Program-made: the position numbers and the translations under genes
Shown here: piece after piece, positions 49,106 through 62,216 of the stretch
Numbering within the stretch: position 1 is the first letter of the stretch
Layout of the letters: each line of letters starts with the position of its first letter
DNA from: Ascidia mentula
Taxonomy: Eukaryota > Chordata > Ascidiacea > Phlebobranchia > Ascidiidae
Length of the DNA: 64,000 nt
Assembly (NCBI GenBank): GCA_947561715.1
Contig: OX387205.1
Coordinates: 13,149,001 to 13,213,000, forward strand
Reading direction: 5' to 3'
The notes under the pieces: generated by a model
Databases searched by the model: none
What the model was told of the DNA's origin: nothing
What the model saw: the letters and a program-made list of their open reading frames with translations, nothing else

Positions 49106-49653
49106 ACACTAATTGTAGTAATATTTCATGCAATGGCATGATTGGCAGGATCGCCCCACTGCGCAGGTCCTTGCTTGGCGATCACAGCTATCGTATCGCG
49201 ATCATTAGGTTTGCAGGCTTGGCAGCCCAGGCATTGCAGCCTAGCTGGATCAGCCACTTTTTCCTGACAAGTCGGAGCAAGATTTGAAAAATCAAGCTTC
49301 CGGTGAGGTTTGAACTCACGACCCTGGGCTAACCAGGCCCAACGCTCTACCAACTGAGCTACAGGAGCTCAGTGGTTTCACGGGATATATTGTGGCCAAG
49401 GTACACTGGTGCGCAAGCGCACAACTTGCCAGGCAACCTTCACATATACGTAGGGGATCTCTACCACCTTATCAGATAACGCAGTAATATTTCATGCAAT
49501 GGCATGATTGGCAGGATCGCCCCACTGCGCAGGTCCTTGCTTGGCGATCACAGCTATCGTATCGCAATCATTAAGTTTTCCTGATCAGGAAAGTGGCTGA
49601 TCCAGCTAGGCTGCAATGCCTGGGCTGTCAAGCCTGCAAACCTACACTAATTG
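49106..49653. mobile_element. Composite repeat element with direct and inverted modules and a tRNA-like core
   Basis: A module of about 90 bp (starting ATATTTCATGCAATGGCATG) occurs twice in direct orientation, at 49120–49208 and 49483–49573. A second module of about 63 bp is present at 49209–49271 and again, inverted, at about 49579–49641. Between them is a − strand tRNA-like sequence at 49295–49369. The 13-bp sequence TACACTAATTGTA borders the whole unit on both sides, as a target-site duplication would. A degenerate copy of the first module is at 35738–35790. It looks like a SINE or foldback insertion that was rearranged. Confidence 0.65.
49295..49369 (-). pseudogene. tRNA-like sequence (tRNA-Thr-like) inside a repeat element
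   Basis: On the − strand it begins GCTCCTGTAGCTCAGTTGGT and has a perfect D stem (GCTC/GAGC), a perfect T arm (GTGAG TTCAAAC CTCAC) and a mostly paired acceptor stem with one mismatch. The anticodon arm is one nucleotide too long compared with tRNA-Thr, so the loop is abnormal. It lies within a duplicated mobile unit, so it is more likely a SINE head than a working tRNA, although A and B boxes look intact. Confidence 0.55.
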
Positions 49654-51605
49654 TACTCGCAATTCTTTAAAGGTCAACGATGGCCTGAACGCAAGGCCAA
49701 ATAGGCAAGGAAGGCGTGACCGAAACAGGTAAAGGTCCACTGTCCTACAATCAACGTTTTCCAGCATTACCCAGTACTCATACAGATAGCAGCTGTCAGT
49801 TGCAAGTGTTTAAGTAAGTACCAATCTTTAACTGTACAAAGCGAAATCATTTTGAAACACTATACACACATACTAACATACAAGTTCCAGCAATTGCAGC
49901 TCCAAATAAGGATGCAGCAAGTTACAATAACCGTTGCATTATAACGCTTACCTGGTGGCAATTCCATTTTCGTTTCTATTCTCACGTTCTCAGCCATAAC
50001 TTTGGCTTGACTTTCTTCGAAGAAGTTGTATTGTAAAGATTCGAACTGTCAGCTGTACTCAATTTCCGCTGGTATATATTCGCACAGAGACTGTGACGTA
50101 ACAGTAGCCTTTGCTTTTTTCTCTTCTTAGAATTCTGATCTCGATGGGCAACTCCACAGTGACATGACTAGCTGTTGCGGCAGCAATATTATTGCCGAAA
50201 CGTTATTTGTTACATCTTAACTTTCGTGTTTAACCATTTTCGGCCATTTAACCCTTGCAAGGCTAGAAACGCTAACAGATTACCCTGCAATGAGAACAAA
50301 AACATTGCAATCAGATTTGAATTGAAAAATGTATGGTCTATATTAGACCCTGTGTCTCGCAGTTTTGACGTCTTAACCAAAGCTTTGCATTAAAAAGATA
50401 TCGCTACCAGTTTATCTCCCGTAAATGGACACGATATAGAAATAAACACTTACTTAGAATTTAGTCTATTTTTGTGCATTTCAATATTTAAATATCAATG
50501 CAAACGGAAAACTATTCGTAAATTGTTAGAAACCCCCTGTTAGTTTTGTTGCCAACATGTACAGACCGCAGCCAAAATCAAGCAAGCTTCTTGGAAGTGC
50601 TGATCCCAGTTTTAGATCAATTGAAACTGATTTACGCAAGTTATGTGAAAACCATTATTTTCCGTTTCAAGTTTAATGATGTTGTCTACGGTCAATCATG
50701 TTTAAACTTTGTTCAGTCAATTGAAAGACAATTTTCGAAAGTAATTCGAAGCATCTAAGTTATGCAAATATGACGGTACTTTCATCGCACAATGGCAATA
50801 TTGGCCCTTTCCATTGGCAATGTGTCAAAAAGTTGGGCTTGATTGAGTATTTTCTTAGTTTTTGGACACAATATTTATAGATAACAGGCGTATACATAGA
50901 AGATAATCCCCATACTTTGCATGGGCATTGCTATTTTCAGGCACCGAACACTAAAAGGCTTTTCAATTAATTTAGAAGATAGGTCCGTTGCTTGGAGTTT
51001 GTTAAATAATGCAAAAGCATCAACGATGAACGACCCCCAATACATATTACGACATAATTTGGCCTTGGTGCAGCGCTTTTACCATCAGCTATACACGTTT
51101 CATAATTTATGCAAAATATTCACATCTTTTTAAAGAATACCTGTTATCTTTTTTTATGATGTAACAAAGGGCAATGAAACTAAATACGGTGGAACTGCAT
51201 AAACTGTAGGACATGAATGCGTTTGTCTATGATTTGGAAAAAACCCGTCCATTAGAATCTTGGCAAGTTTTGCATTAACTGCAGATGTATAATAATGGTT
51301 TGTCAGTAAAAAAGGCCTTTATTAATACGCCGTCAACTCCCGATTGTTGCAACTGAATGAAGTTTTATAAGCGCAAAAGAGCCATAATAAATCAACAATG
51401 AGAGCGCATATAATATGATTTGGGTGAAAGCCGAGCCGATAGCGCTATTGGGTCCCAAACAGTTGTTTTGGCCATAGTGCGCTCCACGTGTTTCGTCTGT
51501 GTTGATTGGTACCTAGTTTGGTACCCAACATATCGACGATTGACCGAAAGGTACCACAAAGTGGAAATCTGTGTGCCTGCTAGTCTACCAGCTAGCACAG
51601 TGCCA

Positions 51606-51675
51606 CATCAACAGCTGCACTGATGAGACCTTACAGGTCGAAACAGTGCGTGTATACACCCTGCCTGCAGCTCTC
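51606..51675 (-). repeat. Palindromic repeat copy
   Basis: It contains GCACTGATGAGACCTTACAG followed by GTCGAAACAGTG, the reverse complement of the core seen at 23461–23563, then CTGCCTGCAGCTCTCAATGA. It is another copy of the same family in the opposite orientation. Confidence 0.6.
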
Positions 51676-53177
51676 AATGAATGAAGTTTGCAACTACAGT
51701 ATGAATAAACAATCAGTAATTAGAAAATAGGCAACTATGAAAATGCTCGACCATCAAGACATCAGTATGAGGCATTTACATAATTTTTTTTTATTCTAAC
51801 ACGGGCCTACATGCTCGGTTTAAATGTAGAAACGGAAAAAGTCAACACTAGAAAAACTGCAAGCGTTTATTATTTGCAGTGTAAATATCCCCTTTTGCGC
51901 AATTCACGATGGCAACTTACTGATTCTTCGAGTAAAATAGCCGGAAGTCACGTTTTCAATAATTAAAATGCGAAACTAGGCAGAAACAGTGGTATGACGA
52001 CCAACATGCACTTGTCAGTTTTTGTGCTAATAGACAACATCTAACCCAGTGGCTCCCAACTTTCATGTATACACAGACCCTCACGGAATTAAGAATTGAC
52101 CTGGACATCTTGTTAAGTTATACATTTATTTATAAAAAGATGAATGTGACATAACAAAAGGTTTTTACACCCAAAGTTCATTAACCACCACTACAGTAAG
52201 ACTAGCACTTATCCTTCACGATTGATGGAGTCAACAGGTTGTTGTTCCAAATAAAATCTTACTCAACAAAACCTGAACGAAGTTTAATTGGAACACACAA
52301 ACCGCGATATACTGCGTCAACAGAACCATTCGTAAACGGAAAGACAACAGAACTTACAGCCGCGCGCGTCTTGGGACCAATGGAGTTGTTTATGGAAGAA
52401 TTTTCGTATGTTTGTGAACCAGTGGTAAACAGCAGATACAGTACAGTATAACTTTTTGCTATTCTCCCTTCGGCAACCTCGTGGTTTGGCACGTAGTACT
52501 GCCTACATTCCAAAACGGTGACGTAAAAGAATTCCCGTTCAATGTTATTTCAGTAGAGCTAAAAGTACTTGCATTGCTATTCACCAACTTAATTGGTTTC
52601 TTTAAACTACTCCCAGTGGTATTTTTCTCGCAATTTCCGTGTGAAGTATTTGGAACGAAAACAAAGTATAAAAATAAGCGTCAAAAAGTAAGTTTTTAAT
52701 CAAAGCACAAAAAGTTTGGTTAAACTCGCGGTTACATAGAGGGGAATTCCCTTCGCAACAGAAAAAACGCCCAAAACGTGTTTTAACTCTATAGTAAACA
52801 TCCGCAAATGGAAATTTAGTCTGTTAGTGTAGAAACTGGCTCATCCGCCATAACTGAGTGAACTGCCTGCTGGAGGTTGTGGTTTATGGTTGACTCCCAT
52901 AGCGGCGACCAATATACTTGAAAAAGAATAATTCAGATTAATTAACTCCGAGTATTTTGCACCCAAACATTTGGAATTAAAGCCCCAATCTACTGTCAAC
53001 GTGTTTTGTGAGTTATGAATGCTGTCAAACAAAAAAAAATTGTATTAACGCACACTTTACAGATCATGTGTAGACAAAATTATACCAACATCAATTGTAC
53101 GCGTACATGGAATAACTTCTTTTTTTGGCACTTCTGCCAGAGTTTAAAATATCACATTTTGAGGATTTCGGTCGTCT

Positions 53178-53183
53178 GTCTCT

Positions 53184-53234
<51 letters not shown>

Positions 53235-53251
53235 GAGCCCACCCAGGGACG
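53178..53251 (+). tRNA. trnN-GTT: tRNA-Asn (GTT)
   Basis: A complete 74-nt cloverleaf: acceptor stem GTCTCTG paired with CAGGGAC, D arm with GGCGCAATCGGTTAGCGC, anticodon stem TTCGG/CCGAA around loop CTGTTAA giving anticodon GTT, and T arm GGTGG TTCGAGC CCACC. The A and B box promoters are intact, and a T-rich terminator (CTTTTG, then TTTTTG) follows within 10 bp. There is no intron, and CCA is not encoded, as expected for a nuclear tRNA gene. It delivers asparagine at AAC/AAU codons. Confidence 0.97.
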
Positions 53252-53957
53252 CTGCTTTTGTTTTTGTCACATACGTCCTTATGACTTTATCGAGCCATAT
53301 TTCAAGACAATTTCCCGACAAAACTTTAAAAAACATCCTAAACCAAAAAAAGGAACTGCTCAATTTTATATGTGTATCAAAACAAGATGATCGAACTGCA
53401 GACAGTGGAAGTAGCTCTGACCTTTGGGATCCCATCAGCGCACCCTGTTTGGCCTGCCTTTTGGCCAGACGAAACGATTCCACAGTGTATTAACTTGATG
53501 CCAAAAAAGGTGCAGTGTTGGCCTTCGTTAAATCTTGCAGCGTTTTTATTGAGTTGGCTGCCATTTAGGAGCTTTGCAGGGAAGCCTTAACTCCGTCTGC
53601 GTTCACATTGTCTGGGGAATTATGTCAGGAAATATACATCTCAGGCATTGTAATGTAGTCATTGCAGTACAATTAAAACTTATTTACTTACTGCGCATTC
53701 AAACAAGCATTAAAAACTTACTCGTTTGTGATGTAACAGTCGCACGACAGTGACGCACGATTGTGACGTAGACGTTTAGTCTCTCTAAATTGGCCGACCG
53801 GATTCTGATGTTGCCGAAGATTTTAGTAGGTATAATAACGCCACAAAACTACAGAGAAAATTATGATAATGGAAAACTGTGTTCACTGCAAATCTCTATA
53901 ACGTGGCATTTGGTTAGCAGGCCAGCCAAACCTTGCTGCACTGATGAGACCTTAAAG

Positions 53958-54195
53958 CAGTGATTCCAATCCTTTTTGTGGTTGCGTACCACTTGGAGGT
54001 AAAACAATTTCGACGTGTACCACCTAGTTGGGAGTTACAAAGTAACCTAGTGGATGAAGTAACCAACATTTTGAGATCACCTCCGATTTTTCAAATTCGA
54101 ACTATAGTCGCTAATTACGGAAATGTGCTCGCGTACCACCTGGAATGCCGTCGCGAACCACCAGTGGTAGGCGTACCACCGGTTGGGAAACACTG
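53958..54195. mobile_element. hAT-type MITE
   Basis: The ends CAGTGATTCCAATCC and GGTTGGGAAACACTG are imperfect terminal inverted repeats of the hAT CAGTG…CACTG type. The flanking 8-mers CCTTAAAG and CATCAAAG (53950–53957, 54196–54203) match at six of eight positions, fitting an aged 8-bp target duplication. Internally the phrase GTACCAC recurs several times. It has no transposase. It sits directly beside, probably within, a copy of the GATGAGACCTTA palindromic repeat. Confidence 0.75.
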
Positions 54196-55033
54196 CATCA
54201 AAGGTTACAGTGAACTGTGTACACCTCGTATAAACACTGGTTACAGTTTGTAAACTTTGTATTCGCTCGGGCATGATCGCAGAAACTATGTTTTGCTCCA
54301 TAGCTCCCCCAAACGTTCGTTCTATAACAGGACATAATTGTCAACATGATTGCAATAAGAGCTAATACGTTTACTGTGATATAATTAAACGTTAATTTAA
54401 GGCGGTTCAATTCTAAAGTTTAAGACAATTTACAGAAACATACTTGAGTTTCCAAAAAACAAATGATTGCCAGGGTTATTTCAAATTTTTAAAGTCATTG
54501 AAACGAGCTATGGTTTTCAGAAAACGCAAGACCATATCAAGAATTCCAAACGAAAGTGTTTTTCATTGGTTGCATCTTGCTCGCGACAATGTTACACCAA
54601 ATTAAATTTCAATACTTCTCGCTGTTGGAAGTATGACCAATCCCATGAGGAAACTAAGGTCTCATGGGACTTCGTATTGTAACTTACCCAAGGCTAAACG
54701 AATCCTTGCTGGGCTGTTTTAATGCATCTTCAGAACTAGTTCTTAAAATGGTAGAATGATGTTGTGCTTGTTTGCAATATCGTCAGGACTATTCTCGGAA
54801 TTAATTTATTTTGTAATAACTCACGCAAACTTTATAAGTTGTAGCGGTAACGAATCGGCAGACTTTATCTCATACTAAGTGGAAAGGATAGAGTGCAGGA
54901 GCTGTGTAATGCGAATGTCGTCGATACAAAATACAGAAATGCAAAGAGCAAAGTACAGTAAGAACTAATTTAATTCGGATTCGTTTTGTTCCGCAAATTC
55001 GTCCAATTCGTATAGACTTTAACACTTTAGAAA

Positions 55034-55090
55034 CTAAGTGCCAGAAGAGCAATTCCGATTAATTAGTGTGCCTGGCAACAAAAATAGCAG
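55034..55090. repeat. Fragment of the inverted-repeat MITE family
   Basis: It shares AAGTGCCAGAAG and CAATTCC…TTAATTA in order with the right arm of the element at 48558–48856. Only the outer end is preserved. Confidence 0.55.
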
Positions 55091-58000
55091 TAAATTCGTT
55101 TCGAGTTTAAAGTATGAATTGTATGCTTTTACTGAGAAAAGGATAATCCGAAATATTTAATCACGTTTAAGTTGCATATTTCATCAAAACAACCACTTGT
55201 ATTTCTTGCTTAACTGCGTGTTAACTGCAACACTGAAATTGATTTAATATCCGCCTCTAGTGCTGCGCGTATGACGTATCAGTCAATTCGTCCAATGTAC
55301 TTTGTGCAATCAAAGTCGGAAGCACGTGTTTTGGGATCTTCTAGTTACAAATATGTTTGTGCTGTGTTCAATATGGGCATTTTTACAGATATTTTACTGA
55401 TCTATCGTTCTCCCGGTGAAAAAAAACACACATCATCGTTTAAAAATGAGTGTTTTCTGACGTTTCGACAGTACGAGGGACTAGACTTCCTCAGAAAATA
55501 GAAAAAATGGCAAAACCTAATTTACACAGCGTTAGTCTCAAAAGAAATGTGTTCGGGAATCTTCGCCTCATCCGGATAAATTTGTCGGGCAAAAATATTT
55601 GGAGCTAACTACTTTGAATAAAATTATCATATTTAGAGATTTGGCGCCTCTGAATGTAAAATCAATCCAACATTCTTTAGAAATGTATTGCCTATGATGT
55701 ATGGTGAGAAAGCCTGCAATAACCTATAATACTTGGACCCCAAAAAGGAAAAACCCAACTGTAACTTGCCGCGTGGTGGCGCTCAAGAATTTAAAATTTC
55801 TTTGCGAAACGTCCATCATTCACGTTGCTACGTAATTAATTTTTGGTAATTAGTGTATTTATGGGTATAGTACTAATACTTATTTGTAACTCCATTGACT
55901 TTACGGCTTTTACTTCACTCTAAATTAGAGATATCTGCTTGCTTGGGCTACAGGCGTATTTTTCTCATAAGCCACTTGGTACCAGATCGGTTTAACCACG
56001 AAGCAGGTAAAAACACTACGTTGGAATTAATAGTTCATCATATTGTCTGTGGGTTTCGAAGATGCACGAAAACGAATTTAACTGGGCAAAGCAATTATGT
56101 TTTGAGACAAAAGGAGCATTCTTAAAACCCAGAATCTATGGAGGTTTTGTTCCCGTCGGCGGTCAACTTAACTGGCAATTATTCAGTGTTTGGGCGCGGA
56201 AGCTTCACCGAGTTTCCGAAAAAAGTATGTTCCCATCCTTGCCCCAGCGCCAAACCTGAAGGAAATTGCGGTTAAATCATCTCTCCTTGTAACCAAATTA
56301 CAACCGCCAAACTACTCGGATAATTTTCACTTCGATGCTGTAATTGACTCACTCGTCGACGGCTCATGGAACGACCCACTTAATTGTTATTGTGTTTCGA
56401 CAGACGCTAATTGACGATGTCAGTATTGTAATCTTAGGGGCGTCGACCACCATTCGGATGTATTGTAATTTTTAAGGGAGGATGACGTGGTCGACTACTA
56501 GTGACGTGGGTTGGAAGTGAGCCAGGAGGTCACGAACTATCAACCCTGGGTCAATTTTAACATTGACGCAGTTCCGTTTTGTTCAATACCTGAAATAGTA
56601 ACTTCGTGAAAGTGGTTCCTGAATAATCTTTTCCAGTATAAATAGAATTCTGTAATACCGTTTTGAGATTACTCAGTGTTCTGGCGATGAACAAACCTAC
56701 TTCCATGCGAAAGTATGCCATATTCACCTCGGAAGCACGAGGTTCGGGAGTGTCTGTTTGAGAACACTTACGTAATATTTGATGTGTGTAGTGTTAGCGG
56801 GCCGGTTTGCAGCGGAACGAGTATATGCTATATGCTATATGTCTATGCATATTGCATTTTGAAAGTAGTGCATGGTTCATTCTTTATTTACGAACCTCAT
56901 AAGTAAACCCAGTGTAAGGAATCATTTTAACGCGCAATTACTCACTGCAGCTCATTTTCCACCACACGCCAAAGTCCTTTTGTGGGGAACGTACATCTCG
57001 CTACCTCCACAGTTCTACAGAACGGTAAGTGCCAGAGAACTGATACTTTACCGTCGCACGCTCCTGTATAATGGACAAAACAAACAGTGAAACACGGCTA
57101 CCCGGCACAGCTCGAAGTTCAGTTTACAATCGCCCGTATACACGACACGGTAACGGCGTACCCCCATCATTGTTTAGTTCAAAGAGGGTTGCGTTTAGGT
57201 TTCCGGTTTTACCAAGCAATGACGTAATACAGCGACGTACAGTGTGAACTAACTCGGGCTACCGTGTAATTTCGCGAAATTACAAGCACCGTCAAGTGGC
57301 CGATGGGCTCGCTGATACTTTTCTCCCGCGGGGAAACTAAGACGTGAATTTTGTAAGCGTTGCCGCCTTGTGGGTTGACACATCCGCTGCATATCTGGAT
57401 GACGACCAAATTTATGCCGCTAAACTTTGGCTGCGATTGCACAGCGAAAAAATGCTATTGGTAGAGTAGTATGAAGTGAACAAGCAGCAGACATGCAGCT
57501 AAAATATTTTTGATCAGAGTTTTCCAAATGACGCACCTTACAGTAAACGGTTAATTTTGCCTTTGTGAGTAATTACATGTTTTCTTTACATAAAGTTTAT
57601 ATGTTAAAGGCGTTGCGTTGTTATGGCAAACATTTTTAGCCAAGGCCAACTTTGCTTAGCGTCATAATAAGTTTTGACGATTGTTTACCTAAAGCTTCTC
57701 CGGTAAATGCGCAAATTGCTCAGCGGCGAAATAATACAAAAATCCGTCCAGCTTGACCCTAAAATCTACGTTAAAAGCAACCGACTGTTCTTAAACAAAG
57801 TGTGGACCTAACCGCTTATCACGGCATCAACCTACGCCTACCAATCGGCGGTTAAGGCTTAGGCGTGTAATGCGCTCGTTACACTGCAACAAAGCTTCCT
57901 GTATTTTTGAATATCCCACCAGCCGCCTTCGGGTTTTCGTGAGAGTTTAAAGCTTGTTGGAAAAATAAATCCTTTGCGAGCGCACTGAGGTATCCAGGCT

Positions 58001-60329
58001 CCGCTTGAGCGAGCACGAGGTTAACTTTGTGAAGAGAAGAAAGCGAAAAACAAATACATGCAGAGAATCTATCAGAATCTGGCAGTGTTGTGTTGTTGTG
58101 CAAGCCCTCGGGCTAAGTGTTAATATTTTGTTTTGGCGGCGTCCACAGTATACCGACTCGAGCGTGATAATGATTGCCACGGAATGCGCTAAAGGGTATC
58201 AACGTTGAGTGATGCCCCAAGCAACTCACAACCCTCGATTTCTTGACGTATTGAGCAGAAGAGCGCCTCGGCAGACACGTCCGAACGCGCTGTAGGTCGA
58301 TGTTTGAAAAAAGAGGCGCACAGTTTTCTTTCTTCGCTGCGAGCTTGTCCGAGCGAGCGGTGCGCTTTTTTCGGGTCGACTTTTTCTATCTTCATTCCTA
58401 CGCACGTGAAACGTGAAAAAATGCCAGCGTTCAGTCTACGAGTCGGGAAGATGACAACGAAGTGCGCCGGCAGACAGATTTACTCGTTAGTCAGGTAATT
58501 GCGACTTTCGCGGTAAAGCTGCATTCGGCGCTTGCGAGTAGTGAAGTGCCGCAGAAAGTTGTTCTCTGTCAACCAGTATTTAAGCGGCAAGACACCTCTA
58601 ACGGTAAACGTTGAATATTTCCGCGATTGCGCAATTTCTGAGCGAATTCTATGGCAGGAAATGTGCGGTGGTTGCCAGTATAGATAGAACGGGAAGGTGG
58701 AAATTTTGTATGTCGCTTTGGAGACATGGAAATGCCCTAGGGACGGACTTGTTTACCACACTCATGTAACTGATTTATTGGCGTTTAATTCAATGCGGGC
58801 AGGAATTACACGCCCGTTTACAACCGTCTATTGTTTTGTTGTTTTTTTATTGGTCTTCTCTGTCTTGATTGGTCAAACATTTTACAGTTGCTTTGTGTGA
58901 CGTAATAGATGATTGGGGTTAATGTGGTCGATATGTTGAAGTAATAAGCAAGAAAAGGCACTAAGAAGGCTGGCGAAAATTTTTCAATTTCTTTCCATTT
59001 TGTCTTTGTGTTGACCTAGTTGCGGCGATTTTGCACAAACTGGGCAAACCCAGAATCCATTGACAAAGTTCTGCTTTCAGTAATCTGCCCTTGGCTTAAT
59101 TGGATCATTCGATTAGCGTCTTCAAAGCTCGCGACAAGCTTTTACAGCTGCGTGTCAACTGTGACGTGAATGGTCTTGCTGTTGGAGATTAGGACACTCT
59201 TCACGCTTGGCGTTTGTGTTTGCGTAGAAAGTAAGTGAGGTTCCTGTGCGATAGGAAAGAGAGCAGCACTTGTAAGTCGCGGGAGAATGTAACGTGCTGT
59301 GCCCTGATTTGACGGGGAAGTAAATGTGTACAAATGTAAAAACCAGGTGACTGTGATATGAAAGGTGTAGTTAAAAACCCATGTATAAGTGCTTGACACT
59401 TGCTCAGTTTTTAGTCTTGTGCTGAATTTTGAAATGTTGCTTTGTCATTTTTTGTAGTTTGAATTGTTGGGCAAGAATTAACTTTGCCAATTGCAAGCAT
59501 TCGAACCGTAAGTGTGAACATGCATACGAAGAAAGTGGATAGTTAAAATCAGTATCATACCAGATAATTATGTAGTGATTTGAGCCTCCAGCACGTTCAA
59601 ATTCAGCACCGACTTTACCAAATACATTGAATGTTTCAAGACCTAAACAAAGGCTGTTTGTTCCTTGCCCGTCGGTTAAGCGACTCGAGCCATTGTCTGG
59701 CTTTTGTGGTTGCACCATTAAAGGAGTTTGTCTTGCTGTTCCCCTACCCGCTGTTTGCTAACCTATAGCCGGATGCCCAACGAACTAAAAGCGCCGGGCT
59801 CGGACCAAAGGTACGGGGGTTATGTACGAGGGTCGTTAGACGACCTTAACGACACCGAGGCTACGGTCACTGACTGATAAGGAAGGTAGGGTGACGGTGG
59901 TCACTAGTTCCGCTTGTTTGTTAATTAAGATACACGGCATCCGTATTGGCGCCACTGAGGGTCATATTCATGTTAATGATTATCAGTGGACCCATGTATG
60001 TCCATATTTTGACCACGTAGCTGATGTAATGCGCTCAAGTAATTGCTAATGCGTTAGATTGTAAACAATTACCGTTGAAGCATGGGAAATAGTGCGCTGT
60101 ATGCGCTGCCCTATCGGTATGTTGTCTGCGTGAAGCCAATGACAGTATGCTTTGAAATAACTACTGTAAGGCGAGAGGTAACAACGACGTTTGCAAAACA
60201 AATTCACTTACGCGCATTCTAGACTTGCGCTTAATCATTGATCTCAATCACCGACCGACATTTGTTGGCAATTTCACAGCAGGTTTTGCTTGCCCAGCAA
60301 TATGTTTTATTGTTTAACAGACGTTCAGT

Positions 60330-60336
60330 TATAAAA
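60330..60336 (+). promoter_or_regulatory. Possible TATA box
   Basis: TATAAAA in a locally GC-richer region upstream of the predicted leader exon that ends at 61056. Its distance to a start site is unproven, and it may serve a different transcript. Confidence 0.25.
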
Positions 60337-62216
60337 AGAAGGTGAATTCACCCCCTTTGTTTGGTTGGCGCGAAGCATTGCCGAAAGTGATTGTATATGG
60401 AACTGTAACTTGTCCCCACATTTTTCGACGCCACTCGCTTGGAACGAAAAGAACTGCCCCGCAAACTACTGGGAAGGTTCGTGGGTCAGGATTATCAGCT
60501 TAGAGTGCCGAAGTGCGACTAAAATATTCAGTTGTTAGAGTTTTCTAGTTGACTTTTAGGGGAGCGCAGACCTTTGGAGTATAGACAAGTCGTGAAGTTA
60601 TATCACTTCCACGTTACCAACGCCCCACACAAGGTTCGCTTGAAAATAAGGGTTTGTGTCAGTTTCCGGCACCATACAGACCCGCGGATCGAAAGCGACC
60701 AGAGGTCAGGGCTATGTTTCCGTTCAAAACAAGAAGGAACACAAACAGAACCTGTTTTGACTTAGTAAGAAGAAGGCAGAAAATTGTGCCATGTTTCCCC
60801 GCTCTGCTCGGCGCAACCACTTCGACGAACGAAGGAAGCCTAGACGCCGATACCTTTCCTGCGTTTAGTTTAACTTTAATTGCTATTTGTGTTTCCTCAC
60901 TTTTCAGGGTTAGGCCTTAGGCGCACCGTTCAACTAGCACAGTACACGTCCTGTTGTGTTTTGTACTTATTCAGTCAGTCAACATCAACTGCGACCAGCG
61001 AAGAAACAATTGGACTTATCCGCCAGTTGGGAGAGCAAGTTTTTTGAGTTGTAAAGGTGAGTTATTGTATTAGTCATCATGTACCGATGAGTTTAGGTTT
61101 TCTTTTTACAAATGATGTAAGGTAAGAATCGTGAAATTATACCTGTATTATTCCTGGCGTAGCCATAGCATTAGGCTTTCCTCCCATTAAATAACTCATC
61201 AAATCTCAACTGGCGACAAGGGCTAAATTCACTTTCTCAAAAGTCGATATATTTTGGTTGAATTATGCGTACAACATTGTATAGAAAGGTAGCATTGCCG
61301 TTTTTAAAACTAACCGACAGAATGAAGAACATGCCAATGTATTTTGAGGTGAACTTTTAGCATTAACTGACATTCCCACAGTGCGCTTGCCAAACTTAGG
61401 GGCAAAGGATACGTTATAGCTAGAGCGTTAAACCGGATATGCACTTGGCTTTGATCGCACGGTTGCCTCAAGGGAATCCAAACACAGCGCTCTATACGTT
61501 ATAGCAAGCGCATAACGGCAAGACCATGGCAAATGATTAACCGGTGCCCTATAGGCACGGGTTAATCCCAGGTGGCCGGATAGGTTTTTGTGCAACAGAG
61601 GATAATTTGTTGCTGATCATTCAAACCCAATTCCGCGGCACTTCAAGCAGCAAGGGGCTGTTTGAAGAATTTCTTCGGCGTAAGTTTGCGGCGACGGGCA
61701 AAGAGCTGGCAGAGCCATGTTTTCATGGTTATGTTTTCACAACTGTTGTTATGACAGGTGTAGACATAGCAATATAAGGACCACCTCATACTCAAACCAT
61801 TGCCAAAGCGCGATTCTGCCTTCCGTTTTAAGTAGATACAGACGTTTTCTATGCACCGACATAAATGGGGTAATATTTTGGAAACGTGTGGCTTCCTCTG
61901 GGCCTTTTAGTGACCGACTTGCGAGGCAGTGAGATATTGTTCCACAATCAAAACACACTATAAATAGTTGTTGGAGACGTTTATTTGAGCACCGTCATGC
62001 CACAATTGGCGTGTATGGCGTGCCAGCGGTCGCCTTTTAGGGTGACATGAAAAAAGAACTATTTTACTCGGCCCCAAAACGCTTCAAACAACTCCGGTTT
62101 CGGCCCTGAACGTGAAAGCGTGCATCAACCCATAACCTAAGCTAATATTACGATACGATACCATATCGCTACCCAGTTTACAGACACTAAATTAATTAAC
62201 CTCGTCACTTTTGCAG

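Larger units (their letters stand above)
47841..53177. other. Gene-poor, repeat-rich region (left part)
   Basis: About 5.3 kb upstream of the divergent cytokine-like gene. It contains the long inverted-repeat MITE (48558–48856), the composite tRNA-like element (49106–49653) and a palindromic repeat copy (51606–51675). Start at 52036 shows a CCCAGTGGCTCCCAACTTTC sequence typical of a hAT-type terminal repeat. No coding region is supported. Confidence 0.5.
53252..62216. other. Gene-poor region (right part), GC rising toward the end
   Basis: About 9 kb with no coding region I can support. It holds a hAT-like MITE (53958–54195), a MITE fragment (about 55034–55090) and small hairpins such as CCCATGAGG…CTCATGGG near 54642–54668. 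From about 57 kb onward CpG and overall GC appear higher than in the rest of the window by eye. The last kilobases probably hold the promoter and 5' UTR intron of the gene at 62230. Confidence 0.45.

Noticed and set aside
49126-49353. 75-codon − strand open frame
   Set aside because: It runs through the repeat modules and tRNA-like core of the composite element and has no independent coding signal.
53125-53493. Open frames on both strands across the tRNA
   Set aside because: They overlap the intact tRNA-Asn gene and show no family motif.
58189-58395. 68-codon − strand frame in the GC-richer area
   Set aside because: Charged and compositionally plausible, but isolated, without splice context or recognisable motif.
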